A stretch of DNA of 64,000 nucleotides from Deltaproteobacteria bacterium (GCA_021824175.1 JAKALP010000025.1:1-64000), one strand, 5' to 3'. Shown: positions 27,130-36,486, counted from the first letter of the stretch. The notes: generated by a model from the sequence alone, not told the origin. Made by a program: numbers and translations.

Positions 27130-28215
27130 TTAATAACTCTTATGAAGCGCCAAGGTGCTTTTTACCAGCTCAATGATCTCTTCCGGAGTGGGCACATCGC
27201 CGCCGCATTTGCCGTACCACTTTACCGGACGAGCCCCCAGAACACTTCGCTCCACATCTTCGACCATTTGCCCCATGCTCATTTCGATGCACAAGACATG
27301 ACGGCAACTCTCCTTGCGGGCCGCCTCCCGGACTGCTGCTTCGGGATAAGGAAAAAGGGTTTGGGGTCGAATGAGCCCCACGTCAATCCCTTGTTCCTTG
27401 AGGGTGGCGATGGCGGTCTTACACACCCGGCTCATGGTGCCATAGGCGACAATCAGAATGCGGTAATCGCCTTCGGTGTTATAGGCCTCAAAGCAGACAT
27501 CTTCTTTTTTCATGCGCTCGTACTTATCGCGCAAGATCAAGTTATTGTTATTCAAGATCTGCGAATCCAAAAACAGGGAGCGCACGAGATTGCGGGTTTT
27601 GCTTTTGCGGTGATCCATGCCGTTGGTGGCCCAGGTGTTTTTGTTGGAGGGCACGCTTTTCAAATGATCGGGGAACTCCACGGGTTCCATCATCTGTCCG
27701 ATGAGACCATCGCCCAGAATCATCACTGGATTGCGATATTTTTCCGCCAAGGGGAAGGCCCGCATCACCATCTCGGCCGCTTCCTGCACACCTTCGGGCG
27801 CCATGACAAACAACCGGCAATCGCCGTGGCCAATTCCTTTGGTGGCTTGCAGGTAGTCCCCTTGGGAGGGCAGAATGCCGCCCAGGCCGGGTCCGCCGCG
27901 CATGATATTGACAAACACGGCCGGCAGTTGAGCGCCGCACAGATAACTGATGGCCTCGCTCATCAGACTGATGCCGGGGCTGGATGAGGTAGTAAAAACC
28001 CGCACGCCGGCGCCGGCTGCCCCGAATATCATATACGAGACCGCCACTTCGCTTTCGCCTTGCAGAAAGACGCCATTGACTTCCTGCATGCGCCAGGCGA
28101 GATATTCAGCCACTTCGGATTGCGGGGTGATGGGATAGGCAAAATAGTTGAGACACCCAGCCCGGATGGCGGCCTCGGCAATGGCTTCATTGCCTTTCAT
28201 CAATACTTTGGACAT
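27130..28215 (-). CDS. vorB: 2-oxoacid:ferredoxin oxidoreductase, alpha subunit (VorB-like)
   Basis: 361 residues from the second of two adjacent ATGs (AGGAG is 6 nt from it). MKGNEAIAEAAIRAGCLNYF and AYPITPQSEVAEYLA are the alpha-subunit start. VFTTSSSPGISLMSEAISYL and RGGPGLGGILPSQGDYLQAT follow. The C-terminal half (RILIVAYGTMSRVCKTAI) is the TPP-enzyme domain II. It fits the 3-methyl-2-oxobutanoate (VorB) type better than fused pyruvate enzymes. It starts 3 nt after the ferredoxin gene. Confidence 0.9.
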   Translation of the reverse strand: MSKVLMKGNEAIAEAAIRAGCLNYFAYPITPQSEVAEYLAWRMQEVNGVFLQGESEVAVSYMIFGAAGAGVRVFTTSSSPGISLMSEAISYLCGAQLPAVFVNIMRGGPGLGGILPSQGDYLQATKGIGHGDCRLFVMAPEGVQEAAEMVMRAFPLAEKYRNPVMILGDGLIGQMMEPVEFPDHLKSVPSNKNTWATNGMDHRKSKTRNLVRSLFLDSQILNNNNLILRDKYERMKKEDVCFEAYNTEGDYRILIVAYGTMSRVCKTAIATLKEQGIDVGLIRPQTLFPYPEAAVREAARKESCRHVLCIEMSMGQMVEDVERSVLGARPVKWYGKCGGDVPTPEEIIELVKSTLALHKSY

Positions 28216-28218
28216 CAT

Positions 28219-28482
28219 TTACTCCTGTTTGGATCGTGATCTTTTCGTGCCACTGCCACAAACGGCAGTATCGGTCTGCTCGGTAATGCTGATGGCCACG
28301 TCCGGACACATCGTGCAGCAAATGGCGCACAGAACGCAATCCTCAGGCCGGGCCTGATAGGCTGGAAAATAGCCCAAGGCATTGACCTTATCTGTAAGGT
28401 CAAGCACCTTTTTAGGGCATACCATGACACAGAGGCCGCATCCTTTGCATCGGTCTACATCGATTTGATAACAATAGGGCAT
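28219..28482 (-). CDS. vorD: 2 x 4Fe-4S ferredoxin subunit of the 2-oxoacid oxidoreductase
   Basis: 87 residues. Two cluster motifs are present: CKGCGLCVMVCP (Cys 12, 15, 18, 22) and CVLCAICCTMCP (Cys 49, 52, 55, 59, with an extra Cys56). It passes electrons from the thiamine site to free ferredoxin. The last 20 residues are a hydrophilic tail with another Cys. AAGGAG is 6 nt before the ATG. First of the four core subunits, followed by vorB after 3 nt. Confidence 0.92.
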   Translation of the reverse strand: MPYCYQIDVDRCKGCGLCVMVCPKKVLDLTDKVNALGYFPAYQARPEDCVLCAICCTMCPDVAISITEQTDTAVCGSGTKRSRSKQE

Positions 28483-28502
28483 CCACTTCTCCTTAAAAGA
28501 GC

Positions 28503-29219
28503 CTATGTATGATCTGTTAGCGGCATCGGGTGCCGCCAGGGCGGCACCAATTGCCGTTTGATGGTCAAGATGGGACAGCCCAGGGTAAGGACTGCCGCCT
28601 GGGAGGCCAAGGATGAATCCACGGCCATACAGACCAACGGCAATCCACTGGCCCGAGCCAATGCCTGCAACAGGTCATGGCCCTGTTGAATATGATCCAC
28701 CGTGGTCTCGTCCATTAAGTGGGCATTGCCAATCCAACCCGTGACCTTCAGGCGGGAAGCGGACTCAATGGCATCTCGCATGGAGAGGCAGCGCGGCACC
28801 GTGTCCGTATTGGGGCGAAAGGGGTTGACCACTTGCAGCATCTGCAAAGGGGCATGAACAGTTTTAAAGGCATCAGCCAAAGCCGCCAAAACAGTTGCCC
28901 CCACGCCATCGCCCCCCGCATCGAGGATGGCCAGCTGGCCCGGCTGGCGAATCAAACCGGCCACTTGAGGGGCCAGAATGGGCAAATCCGCTTGCAACCA
29001 CCCTTCGGGGGGCAACACTATATCAATCCCTAAATCACGCAGGGCCTGTCGCGCCTCACGAGTACGGAAATACGGATTGACCAGATCCAGATCAGCCACA
29101 TGGACCTGGCTGCCCTTGGCATGTTGATCCACTGCCAGATTGATGGCTACCTCGGTTTTACCGCTACCGTAATTTCCGACAATCACCACAATCCCGCTCA
29201 GGCGGATCTGCTCTGGCAT
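28503..29219 (-). CDS. P-loop ATPase in the 2-oxoacid oxidoreductase operon
   Basis: About 238 residues if read from the ATG at 29219. The frame is open to 29348 and no start has a clear ribosome site. Walker A is GNYGSGKTE at about 15-23, followed by VADLDLVNPYFRTREAR and a Walker B-like LAILDAGGDGVG. The layout resembles the MinD/CobQ/CooC branch of P-loop proteins, yet the deviant-Walker lysine is absent. It lies 20 nt upstream of vorD, so it is probably co-transcribed and may help assemble or activate the oxidoreductase. That role is inference; no characterised family is recognised. Confidence 0.65.
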   Translation of the reverse strand: MPEQIRLSGIVVIVGNYGSGKTEVAINLAVDQHAKGSQVHVADLDLVNPYFRTREARQALRDLGIDIVLPPEGWLQADLPILAPQVAGLIRQPGQLAILDAGGDGVGATVLAALADAFKTVHAPLQMLQVVNPFRPNTDTVPRCLSMRDAIESASRLKVTGWIGNAHLMDETTVDHIQQGHDLLQALARASGLPLVCMAVDSSLASQAAVLTLGCPILTIKRQLVPPWRHPMPLTDHT

Positions 29220-29482
29220 CCCAACACCATATCCCAACATTGGGCGGTCCGTTCCGATGCAGCCTCCGGCAATCGCAACATCATGGCCGCCCCGAGTGTA
29301 ACCCATCACACAGGCGGTCAATCTATTGGCTTCAATTCCGGGTGTCAAGCGGATTCAGGTTTACAATCCAGGCGCCTTAAACTATGTTTGGCAAAAGCAA
29401 ATCAAGGCCATAGAGCGCCCTTTGAAACTCTGCTAAAGCAGCGCCTCGGCCAATCAATGAATCGAATGGAATTGGAAGCATC

Positions 29483-30658
29483 ATGACCGATATCACACTG
29501 GGTCTTGAACATTTCCTGGCAGCGCCACCGCCCCATCTAAAAGGATTGCGTTTTGGACTTCTCTGCAATGCAGCTTCCGTGGATCGCCGGTTTCGCCATG
29601 CCAGGCATTTGTTGCATGACTGTCTGGGACAGCGTCTGACCTCTCTTTTTTCCCCCCAACACGGGCTTTTCGGTGACAAGCAAGATAACATGATCGAGTC
29701 GGGCCACCGCCGGGAGCCGGGATTGAACATCCCTGTATTCAGCCTTTACAGCGAAACCCGCATACCCACCAAGGAAATGTTCGATCATCTGGACGCCTTG
29801 CTGGTGGACCTGCCGGATGTGGGTACTCGGGTTTACACCTTCATGTATACGGTTTCCTATTGCATGGAAGCTGCTCGCAAATTAGGCAAAAAGGTGATCA
29901 TCCTGGACCGCCCCAACCCCATCGGTGGTCTCAAGGTTGAAGGCAATATTTTGAATACGGCCTGGAGCAGCTTTGTGGGACGTTTCCCCATCCCCATGCG
30001 CCACGGTTTAACCATGGGTGAATTGGCCTTGATGTTTAACAAACAGTTCGGCATTGGATGTGACCTTGAAGTCATTGCCCTCAAAGGCTGGCGCCGGGAG
30101 ATGTTATACTCCCATACCGGGCTGCCTTGGGTGGCGCCTTCACCCAATCTGCCCACGCCCACATCCGCCCTGGTCTACCCAGGCCAGGTGATCTGGGAGG
30201 GCACCAATGTTTCGGAGGCCCGTGGCACCACCCAGCCCTTTGAAATGTTTGGCGCGCCATACATCGACACTGGCCAGCTCCTGAACGCATTGGGCGGGCA
30301 CCGCCTGCCTGGGGCCGTGCTTCGACCGGTGGAGTTTGAGCCCACCTCCAATAAATGGCAGAGCCAAAGATGCTGCGGATTTCAAATCCACGTGGTCGAT
30401 CCAGATCTTTTTCAGCCCTATCTAACCAGCCTGGCGCTGCTGCAAGCCATCTTGAAATGCCATCGCCGAGAATTCCAATGGAAATCGCCGCCCTATGAGT
30501 ATGAATATGATCGCCTGCCCATCGATCTCATCCTTGGCGATCAGCAAATCCGCCTCCGGCTTGAAAAAATGGAACCCGTCGACGCCTTGGCCGCTTCATG
30601 GCGAGAGGAGCTGGAGAGCTACGACCAAATGCGAAGCCAATATTTCCTTTACCGTTGA
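29483..30658 (+). CDS. namZ: DUF1343 protein, NamZ-like exo-beta-N-acetylmuramidase
   Basis: 391 residues. FSPQHGLFGDKQDN (about 57-70), DLPDVGTRVYTF (109-120), ILDRPNPIGG near 150 and NVSEARGTTQPFE in the middle are the DUF1343 signatures. Bacillus NamZ cuts MurNAc from the non-reducing end of peptidoglycan fragments. No signal peptide is visible, so this copy should be cytoplasmic, unlike secreted relatives. That fits a role on imported muropeptides. The MurU-AmgK-like fusion 4 kb downstream could use the released MurNAc. GGAAG lies 4 nt upstream of the ATG. Confidence 0.8.
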   Translation: MTDITLGLEHFLAAPPPHLKGLRFGLLCNAASVDRRFRHARHLLHDCLGQRLTSLFSPQHGLFGDKQDNMIESGHRREPGLNIPVFSLYSETRIPTKEMFDHLDALLVDLPDVGTRVYTFMYTVSYCMEAARKLGKKVIILDRPNPIGGLKVEGNILNTAWSSFVGRFPIPMRHGLTMGELALMFNKQFGIGCDLEVIALKGWRREMLYSHTGLPWVAPSPNLPTPTSALVYPGQVIWEGTNVSEARGTTQPFEMFGAPYIDTGQLLNALGGHRLPGAVLRPVEFEPTSNKWQSQRCCGFQIHVVDPDLFQPYLTSLALLQAILKCHRREFQWKSPPYEYEYDRLPIDLILGDQQIRLRLEKMEPVDALAASWREELESYDQMRSQYFLYR

Positions 30659-30680
30659 ACCGATTGATTGAGGTCAAAAA

Positions 30681-31361
30681 GTGCCCATTTCCAGCGATCA
30701 TCCGCATTGGAAACGAATGCGATTTAAAAACAATAAGGTCTATATGGCTGTGGATGAAGCAGGGCAGCCATTAATCGAAAAAGGCAAGATCCTGATCAAA
30801 TACCAACTCGATCAACCCCATGAATACTGGGTTTTTCCCGCCAGCGTTCAGCCTTTGGACTCAGTGGAAAATCCTGCCCCACCGTCGGCCAACCGGAAAG
30901 CTAAAAAGGCGGCTTCCCCCAAAACAACGGAATCGGCGCCTACCGAGCAGGAGCGTAACTCAGCGGTCTTGATCTATACCGATGGCGCCTGCTCGGGCAA
31001 CCCAGGACCAGCGGGCGTCGGCGTAGTCTTGCGCTATAAAGACAATCACAAAAAGATCTCGCGTCACATCGGCCAAGCAACCAATAACATTGCGGAGCTC
31101 GAAGCGATTAAGACTGGATTGCTGGCTGTGAAAAATCGCACCCTGCCGGTGATCGTTTTCACGGACAGCAGCTATGCTCTGGGTTTGCTGACCCAAGGTT
31201 GGAAAGCCAAGCAAAATATCGCATTGGTGGCGGAGGTCAAAAACCTGGCGTCGTCGTTCAAGAATTTACGGTTTATCAAAGTCAAAGGGCACGCCGGTGA
31301 TCCTGATAATGAGTTAGCGGATCGGCTGGCGGTGCGGGCCATAGATGGAGAGGAGGTGTAA
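30681..31361 (+). CDS. rnhA: Ribonuclease HI with an N-terminal extension
   Basis: 226 residues starting at GTG 30681 (GAGG 8 nt upstream). The C-terminal 135 residues are RNase HI with the four catalytic acids Asp101 (YTDGACSGNPGP), Glu139 (NIAELEAI), Asp162 (VFTDSSYAL) and Asp214 (NELADRLA). It cuts RNA in RNA-DNA hybrids. The first 90 residues form an unrelated domain (KVYMAVDEAGQPLIEKGKI) plus an A/K/P linker. That domain is not the usual hybrid-binding HBD, whose W/K pattern is absent. It follows the NamZ-like gene by 22 nt. Confidence 0.9.
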   Translation: MPISSDHPHWKRMRFKNNKVYMAVDEAGQPLIEKGKILIKYQLDQPHEYWVFPASVQPLDSVENPAPPSANRKAKKAASPKTTESAPTEQERNSAVLIYTDGACSGNPGPAGVGVVLRYKDNHKKISRHIGQATNNIAELEAIKTGLLAVKNRTLPVIVFTDSSYALGLLTQGWKAKQNIALVAEVKNLASSFKNLRFIKVKGHAGDPDNELADRLAVRAIDGEEV

Positions 31362-31425
31362 GACAGAAGCTGGAATGGTCAATGAACTGACAAGATTAAG
31401 ACGCTGACGGTGTGCTTCATACCAT

Positions 31426-31476
31426 AAAAACAAAAACCCCTTCCACCAGATGCGCTCTCGCCGCGGCAGAAGGGGT
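31426..31476 (-). terminator. Rho-independent terminator for the small membrane protein gene
   Basis: On the minus strand ACCCCTTC pairs with GAAGGGGT around a GC-rich loop, followed by TTTTTGTTTTT. It lies 20 nt beyond the stop codon of the 91-residue gene. The stem may also slow read-through from rnhA on the plus strand, where no T tract follows. Confidence 0.85.
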
Positions 31477-31496
31477 GAATACCTTTAAAAAGTTAA

Positions 31497-31772
31497 TTAC
31501 TTATCCGTTTTAAGGGTCTCAATCTCTTTTTTCAGATCATCGATCTCTTGTTTGTATTTGCCGGAATCATCTCCCGCTTCAGCGCCCTTGTCTTCCCCTT
31601 TTTTCCAGCTGTCCTTGAGCTCATCAAACCCCAGGTAGATGGCAAGACCGCCGCCCAGCAGCAGCATGATGGGAAGGACACCGGCGAGCAGCTGTAGAAA
31701 AGGCCCAAACCAAATGGTCAAACCGATAAGTCCGATAACCGCTGCCACAGCACCGCCTATTAAAGTTTTCAT
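31497..31772 (-). CDS. Small two-helix membrane protein with coiled-coil tail
   Basis: 91 residues. Two hydrophobic helices (about 3-25 and 28-48) are followed by a charged tail with a heptad pattern (YKQEIDDLKKEIETLK). AGGAGG lies 11 nt before the ATG and a strong terminator follows, so it is a real monocistronic gene. The sequence resembles short hypothetical membrane proteins with an apolar hairpin and an acidic/lysine tail. No function is known. Confidence 0.7.
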   Translation of the reverse strand: MKTLIGGAVAAVIGLIGLTIWFGPFLQLLAGVLPIMLLLGGGLAIYLGFDELKDSWKKGEDKGAEAGDDSGKYKQEIDDLKKEIETLKTDK

Positions 31773-32161
31773 AAAACACCGACCTCCTTTTTTATTGATA
31801 AAAGCTTAAAAATACCTTGCCAATCCATAATCGCTAAGTTGTTTATTGGGTTCCCTGGAGTTTCACGCCACGGGGACTCGATCGGAGTGTGTGATGGTGC
31901 CCGTGATCAGGGCTGCACCACCCGAACTACTAACAGGTGCCGAGAGTTACCATAAGCCCATATTCCGCGCAAGTGCATTTTCCCTTGATCTTCTTTAATT
32001 GCAAATAAGCACGGTTTCTGTTAGCTTCCGGTCGTTTTTAACGATGATGAAACGCCTCTGCTTTTTATGCCGTAGACCGAATCATCCAACCTTATCTGAT
32101 GGCTCCAGGCCAGCCCCGCGGTTCAGGGATCTGAGCTTTGCACATTGCAGGATAAACCTCC
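31773..32161. other. 389-nt divergent spacer, no gene seen
   Basis: Lies between the start of the 91-residue membrane protein gene and the start of plsB, so it should hold both promoters. No consensus -35/-10 pair stands out and no open frame with a ribosome site was found. A GC-richer block at about 31865-31960 may be a decayed gene or a structured leader. It could not be assigned. Confidence 0.5.
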
Positions 32162-34798
32162 ATGCCCATACCCGAAAATCAAACCAATGGCTCGTGGCTC
32201 GATACTTGGCGCAAATGGGTGCTCAAAGCACTGAAGGGCACCCACCACCACTTCCTCTCCTTCCTGCCCTCGCGCGGCGGCTTGATTTCATGGCTGCTGG
32301 AAATGTTTTTCAAAGGCATCACCATCGATGATCAGCACCTGGAAATCCTGCGCAAACTGCCCTCCGACGCGATTTTGATTTATACAATCAAATTAAAAAG
32401 CTATTTTGATTATCTTTGTTATTATTCCCGCTATCGCAAAGCGAAAGTGCCAGTACCGGAACTCAGTTTTGATATGCGCCCCTGGTTCTGCCAGCCCTTT
32501 TCAAGGATCTGGCGCAGCATTCTCGCCCAGCTGGACTGGCTGGCCCGCAGACACCAGTGGATGGACCCGTATGCCAGCGGATATTACCGCCAGGAGCTGC
32601 TCAACGGCCGCACGGCTATACTGCCTTTGGTGGACAAAGGCGGATTTTACAGACGATTCGTTAAAGCTAAAACCGATCCTCTGCGATTTCTCATCGAGCT
32701 GCAGCAGGGCTGTGACCGTCCCATTTTCCTTGTTCCCCATCTGATGTTTTTCAGTAAAAATCCATCGCCGGATACCCCCCGACTAAAGGATATTTTCTTT
32801 GGCACTGAAAATCGGCCCGGGTTGATGCGGCGGCTGTTTACTTTATTGCGTAACCCCGGCAAAGTCTTCGCTGAGGTGTCCCAGCCATTGGACCTGCGCG
32901 CGTTCATCGAATCCACGGGCCGGACCGAAACCAATCTGGAGTATTTGGCCCTTCTGCTCCGTCGTCAACTCCTGATGCAGCATAACCGCCATCGCCAAAG
33001 CATCACCGGACCGGTGATAAAATCCCACGAAGAGTTCAAAGAAGAACTGCTTTCCAGCGAGCGGTTGCGCGAATTCATGAATCAGTACGCCCAGAGCCGC
33101 AACAAATCGATCTATGAAGTCCGCAAACAGGCCGATGAATACATTGATGAAATTGCGGCCCGTTATAGCCACTTTTTCGTCAGCGCCGCCTACTACCCCA
33201 TGCAATGGCTGCTCAAGACCATGTTCGACGGCATTGTAATGGACAAGCAGGGCCTTCAACAGATCAAAACCATGGCCCGCAAAGGCCCCATTATCTTCGT
33301 GCCTTGCCATAAGAGCCACATGGATTACCTAATTCTCTCGCCCGTGTTATACGAAAACAATATGCCTGCACCCCATATCGCGGCGGGCAAGAATCTCTCC
33401 TTCTGGCCTCTGGGCGCATTTTTCCGGGCCGTGGGCGCATTCTTCATCCGGCGGTCGTTCAGCGGCGCGGTGGTTTACTCTAAAGTGTTCGGGGAATATG
33501 TGTATAAGCTGCTATCCGAAGGATTCAATATTGAAATCTTCATTGAAGGTGGACGCAGCCGCACCGGCAAATTGCTCATGCCCAAGCTGGGGCTTATCAC
33601 GCTGCTGCTCAACTCCTTTAAGGAAAAAGCATGCGAAGACATGATCTTTGCGCCGGTTTATATAGGGTATGACCAGGTATTGGAGGAGACCGCGTACCTG
33701 AAAGAGGTATCGGGCGGTGAAAAGGAACCGGAAAACATCTCCCAGGTGCTCAAGGCCAGACGCTTTCTCAAACGGCGTTATGGCAAAATTTATATCAATT
33801 TTGCCAATCCCACATCTCTGAAGGATCTGTTGGCCGAAAGCAACTCCTCACTGGAAACGATGTCCACCAAGGAACAAAACGCCTTGTGCCGCAATTTGGG
33901 CTGGCGCATCATCCGGGCCATTGACCAAAACAATGTGGTCACGCCCCACGCCCTGGTGGCATCGGCAGCGCTGAACTGCTCGTCGCTGCGCTTTACGGCT
34001 GAGGAGCTCATGCAGATTACGGACACTTACATCACTTTTCTCCTATCCCAATGCGCCAGACTGGCCGACACGCTGATGACGGACCCCGCGCATGCGCTGG
34101 AACAGGCCATGGAGAACTACATCCAGCGCAAATTCATTGAATTGCCCAGCGGCGAGAAAAACATGCCCATGGAGATGGCCCAATATATTCTATCGGCCAA
34201 TAAACGCCTCCAGTTGGAGTATTATAAAAACAACTGTATCGCCAGCTTCGTGCCGGCGGCCTTCACCGCCATGGCCATTCTTGAGCTGGATGCCTTTCAA
34301 TTTTCTTCTACCGATCTTCACAACCGCTACCGTTTCTTGCAAAGTCTGTTCAAATATGAATTTGCTTATGACCTGGAGAAAAGCGCGGAAGTGCTGGTGC
34401 GCAAAAATATCAAATCCTTTATTGACGACGCCATTGTCATTCCCCATGCCACTCTGCCCGATACCTATCAGATTACTTCGGCCGGTTTTCGCAAACTCAA
34501 GCTCTTTGCCCGTTTCCTGCTGACCTATTTCGAATCCTACTGGGTGGTTCTGGCCTACTTCAAACAGACCCCGCGCGGCGACGCCGGCGCCGAGGAACGG
34601 CCGAAGAAGATCCGAGCCCTGGGCAAAACCATGCTTAAGCAGCATGAACTGGTGCTCAGTGAATCGTTGTCCCAGATCAACTATGACAACGCCATCAACT
34701 ACTTTACCAGCAAGGGCGTTCGCGGTTCTGAAAACATTGACAAAATAGAACCTTTTGAAAATACGATCCGCACCTGCTTGCAGATATTAAAACAATGA
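32162..34798 (+). CDS. plsB: Glycerol-3-phosphate 1-O-acyltransferase PlsB
   Basis: 878 residues. The acyltransferase motif H-x4-D is His383-Asp388 in CHKSHMDYL, then AAGKNLSFWPLGAFFR and GAFFIRRSF, and EGGRSRTGKL at 462-471. These blocks and the length (E. coli 806) identify PlsB, which makes lysophosphatidic acid at the inner membrane. The N-terminal 380 residues carry the usual helical domain. Its stop codon overlaps the start of the next gene (ATGA), so the two are translationally coupled. Confidence 0.95.
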   Translation: MPIPENQTNGSWLDTWRKWVLKALKGTHHHFLSFLPSRGGLISWLLEMFFKGITIDDQHLEILRKLPSDAILIYTIKLKSYFDYLCYYSRYRKAKVPVPELSFDMRPWFCQPFSRIWRSILAQLDWLARRHQWMDPYASGYYRQELLNGRTAILPLVDKGGFYRRFVKAKTDPLRFLIELQQGCDRPIFLVPHLMFFSKNPSPDTPRLKDIFFGTENRPGLMRRLFTLLRNPGKVFAEVSQPLDLRAFIESTGRTETNLEYLALLLRRQLLMQHNRHRQSITGPVIKSHEEFKEELLSSERLREFMNQYAQSRNKSIYEVRKQADEYIDEIAARYSHFFVSAAYYPMQWLLKTMFDGIVMDKQGLQQIKTMARKGPIIFVPCHKSHMDYLILSPVLYENNMPAPHIAAGKNLSFWPLGAFFRAVGAFFIRRSFSGAVVYSKVFGEYVYKLLSEGFNIEIFIEGGRSRTGKLLMPKLGLITLLLNSFKEKACEDMIFAPVYIGYDQVLEETAYLKEVSGGEKEPENISQVLKARRFLKRRYGKIYINFANPTSLKDLLAESNSSLETMSTKEQNALCRNLGWRIIRAIDQNNVVTPHALVASAALNCSSLRFTAEELMQITDTYITFLLSQCARLADTLMTDPAHALEQAMENYIQRKFIELPSGEKNMPMEMAQYILSANKRLQLEYYKNNCIASFVPAAFTAMAILELDAFQFSSTDLHNRYRFLQSLFKYEFAYDLEKSAEVLVRKNIKSFIDDAIVIPHATLPDTYQITSAGFRKLKLFARFLLTYFESYWVVLAYFKQTPRGDAGAEERPKKIRALGKTMLKQHELVLSESLSQINYDNAINYFTSKGVRGSENIDKIEPFENTIRTCLQILKQ

Positions 34799-36486
34799 AG
34801 GCCTTAATCCTTGCCGCTGGTCTGGGTACCCGCTTGCTGCCCTTTACCCGGCATACCCCCAAACCCTTGTTCACCCTGAATCAGCGTCCGATGCTGGATC
34901 TGATTGTGGAACGCTTGGTGGCGGCCGGCTGCCAGGCCGCCATCATCAATACCCATCACCACCATGAACAGATTGAAACCTTTATTGCCCAGCGTCGCTA
35001 TCCGATCCCAGTCCTATGCCGGCATGAACCGGAAATATTGGGCACCGGCGGCGCCATCCGCAATGTAGCCGATTTCTGGTCGGGCCAGTCAGCGCTGATC
35101 ATCAACTCCGATATAGTCACAGATATTGATCTTCGAAGTGTCTTTGCTTTCCATGGGCGGCACCAATTCCCTGTCACCATGGTGATGCACGACTACCTGG
35201 AGTTCAACTCGGTGCAAGTCGATGATGCCGATTTCATCGTTGACTTTGAACCCAAACACCCTGTGGCTCCCCATGACCGCATCCTGGCATTCACCGGCAT
35301 TCATGTGGTTGATGCTCGGGTTTTGGATTTCCTGCCTCCCGAGGGACCTGCCCATGTAATTTCGGCCTACGGGCGCATGCTAAAAGCCGGCGAGAGGATC
35401 AAGGCGCTCGTAGCACGAAACCATCGCTGGCGCGATATCGGCACGCCGGAGAGTTACAAAATCGCGGCCAGAGACCACATGGCGCCTATCGCGCTTGAAG
35501 GTGCCACCGGGCAAAAACCAGACGCCCAAATCCAGTATCACAGTCTGAGCGGCGACGGTTCCGATCGACGCTGGTACCGCGTCACCCACCAGGATCACAG
35601 CATCATCATGGTGGATCACGGTATCCGTCCCGAACGCCACGGCCGGCAAGAAGTAGACGCTTATGTGGATATCGGGTTACACCTTTATTCCAAGAGCGTA
35701 CCCGTACCTCAAGTCCATCTCTTTGACCGCTTTTCAGGACTGGTCTTTCTACAGGATCTCGGGGACCAGCATTTACAAACGGCTATTCAGGGCCAAAGTC
35801 AGATACGTATCAAGGATATCTATGGCCAGGTCCTTTCCCAATGGCTGCACATGGCGATAGCCGGCGCCGAAGGCTTTGATCCCAACTGGACCTATCAGAC
35901 CGCTCGCTATGATCGCGAGCTGATTCTGAGTCGCGAATGCCGTTACTTTATGGAAGCTTTTGTCCACGGATATGTCGGACGCAGCGATCCATATGAAATT
36001 ATGGAAGATGAATTCCAATGCCTGGCTGACCGGGCTTTACAAGACAGTGTCACAGGATTTATGCACCGGGATTTGCAATCACGTAACATCATGGTCCAAA
36101 ACGAACGGATTTTCTTCATCGACTTTCAGGGTGGACGAATGGGGCCGTTGCAATATGATTTGGCTTCCTTGCTCATCGATCCTTATGCGGCCCTTTCTCC
36201 GGAACTGCAAAGAGAACTTGCCCGTAATACGGCCGATCAGCTTGCCAGGCGGACCAATATCAACCCCGATCAATTCCTGCGCGGCTATGAATACTGTGCC
36301 CTGACCCGCAACCTGCAAATGCTGGGTGCCTTTGGTTTCCTCAGCCGCGTAAAAGGCAAAACCTTTTTCGAAGGATTCATCCCCATGGCTATACGAACAT
36401 TGCAAAGGAATCTGCAAGCTCATGGGACTTTTTTCCCCAAGCTGACTGCGTTGGTAGATAATATTGCAAAAGGAATAGGAATTTGA
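34795..36486 (+). CDS. Fused sugar-1-phosphate nucleotidyltransferase and sugar kinase (MurU-AmgK-like)
   Basis: 563 residues with two enzymes in one chain. Residues 1-230 are a nucleotidyltransferase: LAAGLGTRLLPFT at 7-18, ILGTGGAIRN at 81-90, NSD at 104-106 and RWRDIGTPESY at 211-221, matching MurU (MurNAc-1-phosphate uridylyltransferase). Residues about 250-560 are an aminoglycoside-phosphotransferase-fold kinase with catalytic HRD (424-426), Asn431 and IDF (Asp443), followed by GPLQYDLASLL as in AmgK (anomeric MurNAc/GlcNAc kinase). In Pseudomonas these are two neighbouring genes of a peptidoglycan recycling shunt to UDP-MurNAc. The substrate here is inferred; another hexose is possible. 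Confidence 0.8.
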   Translation: MKALILAAGLGTRLLPFTRHTPKPLFTLNQRPMLDLIVERLVAAGCQAAIINTHHHHEQIETFIAQRRYPIPVLCRHEPEILGTGGAIRNVADFWSGQSALIINSDIVTDIDLRSVFAFHGRHQFPVTMVMHDYLEFNSVQVDDADFIVDFEPKHPVAPHDRILAFTGIHVVDARVLDFLPPEGPAHVISAYGRMLKAGERIKALVARNHRWRDIGTPESYKIAARDHMAPIALEGATGQKPDAQIQYHSLSGDGSDRRWYRVTHQDHSIIMVDHGIRPERHGRQEVDAYVDIGLHLYSKSVPVPQVHLFDRFSGLVFLQDLGDQHLQTAIQGQSQIRIKDIYGQVLSQWLHMAIAGAEGFDPNWTYQTARYDRELILSRECRYFMEAFVHGYVGRSDPYEIMEDEFQCLADRALQDSVTGFMHRDLQSRNIMVQNERIFFIDFQGGRMGPLQYDLASLLIDPYAALSPELQRELARNTADQLARRTNINPDQFLRGYEYCALTRNLQMLGAFGFLSRVKGKTFFEGFIPMAIRTLQRNLQAHGTFFPKLTALVDNIAKGIGI

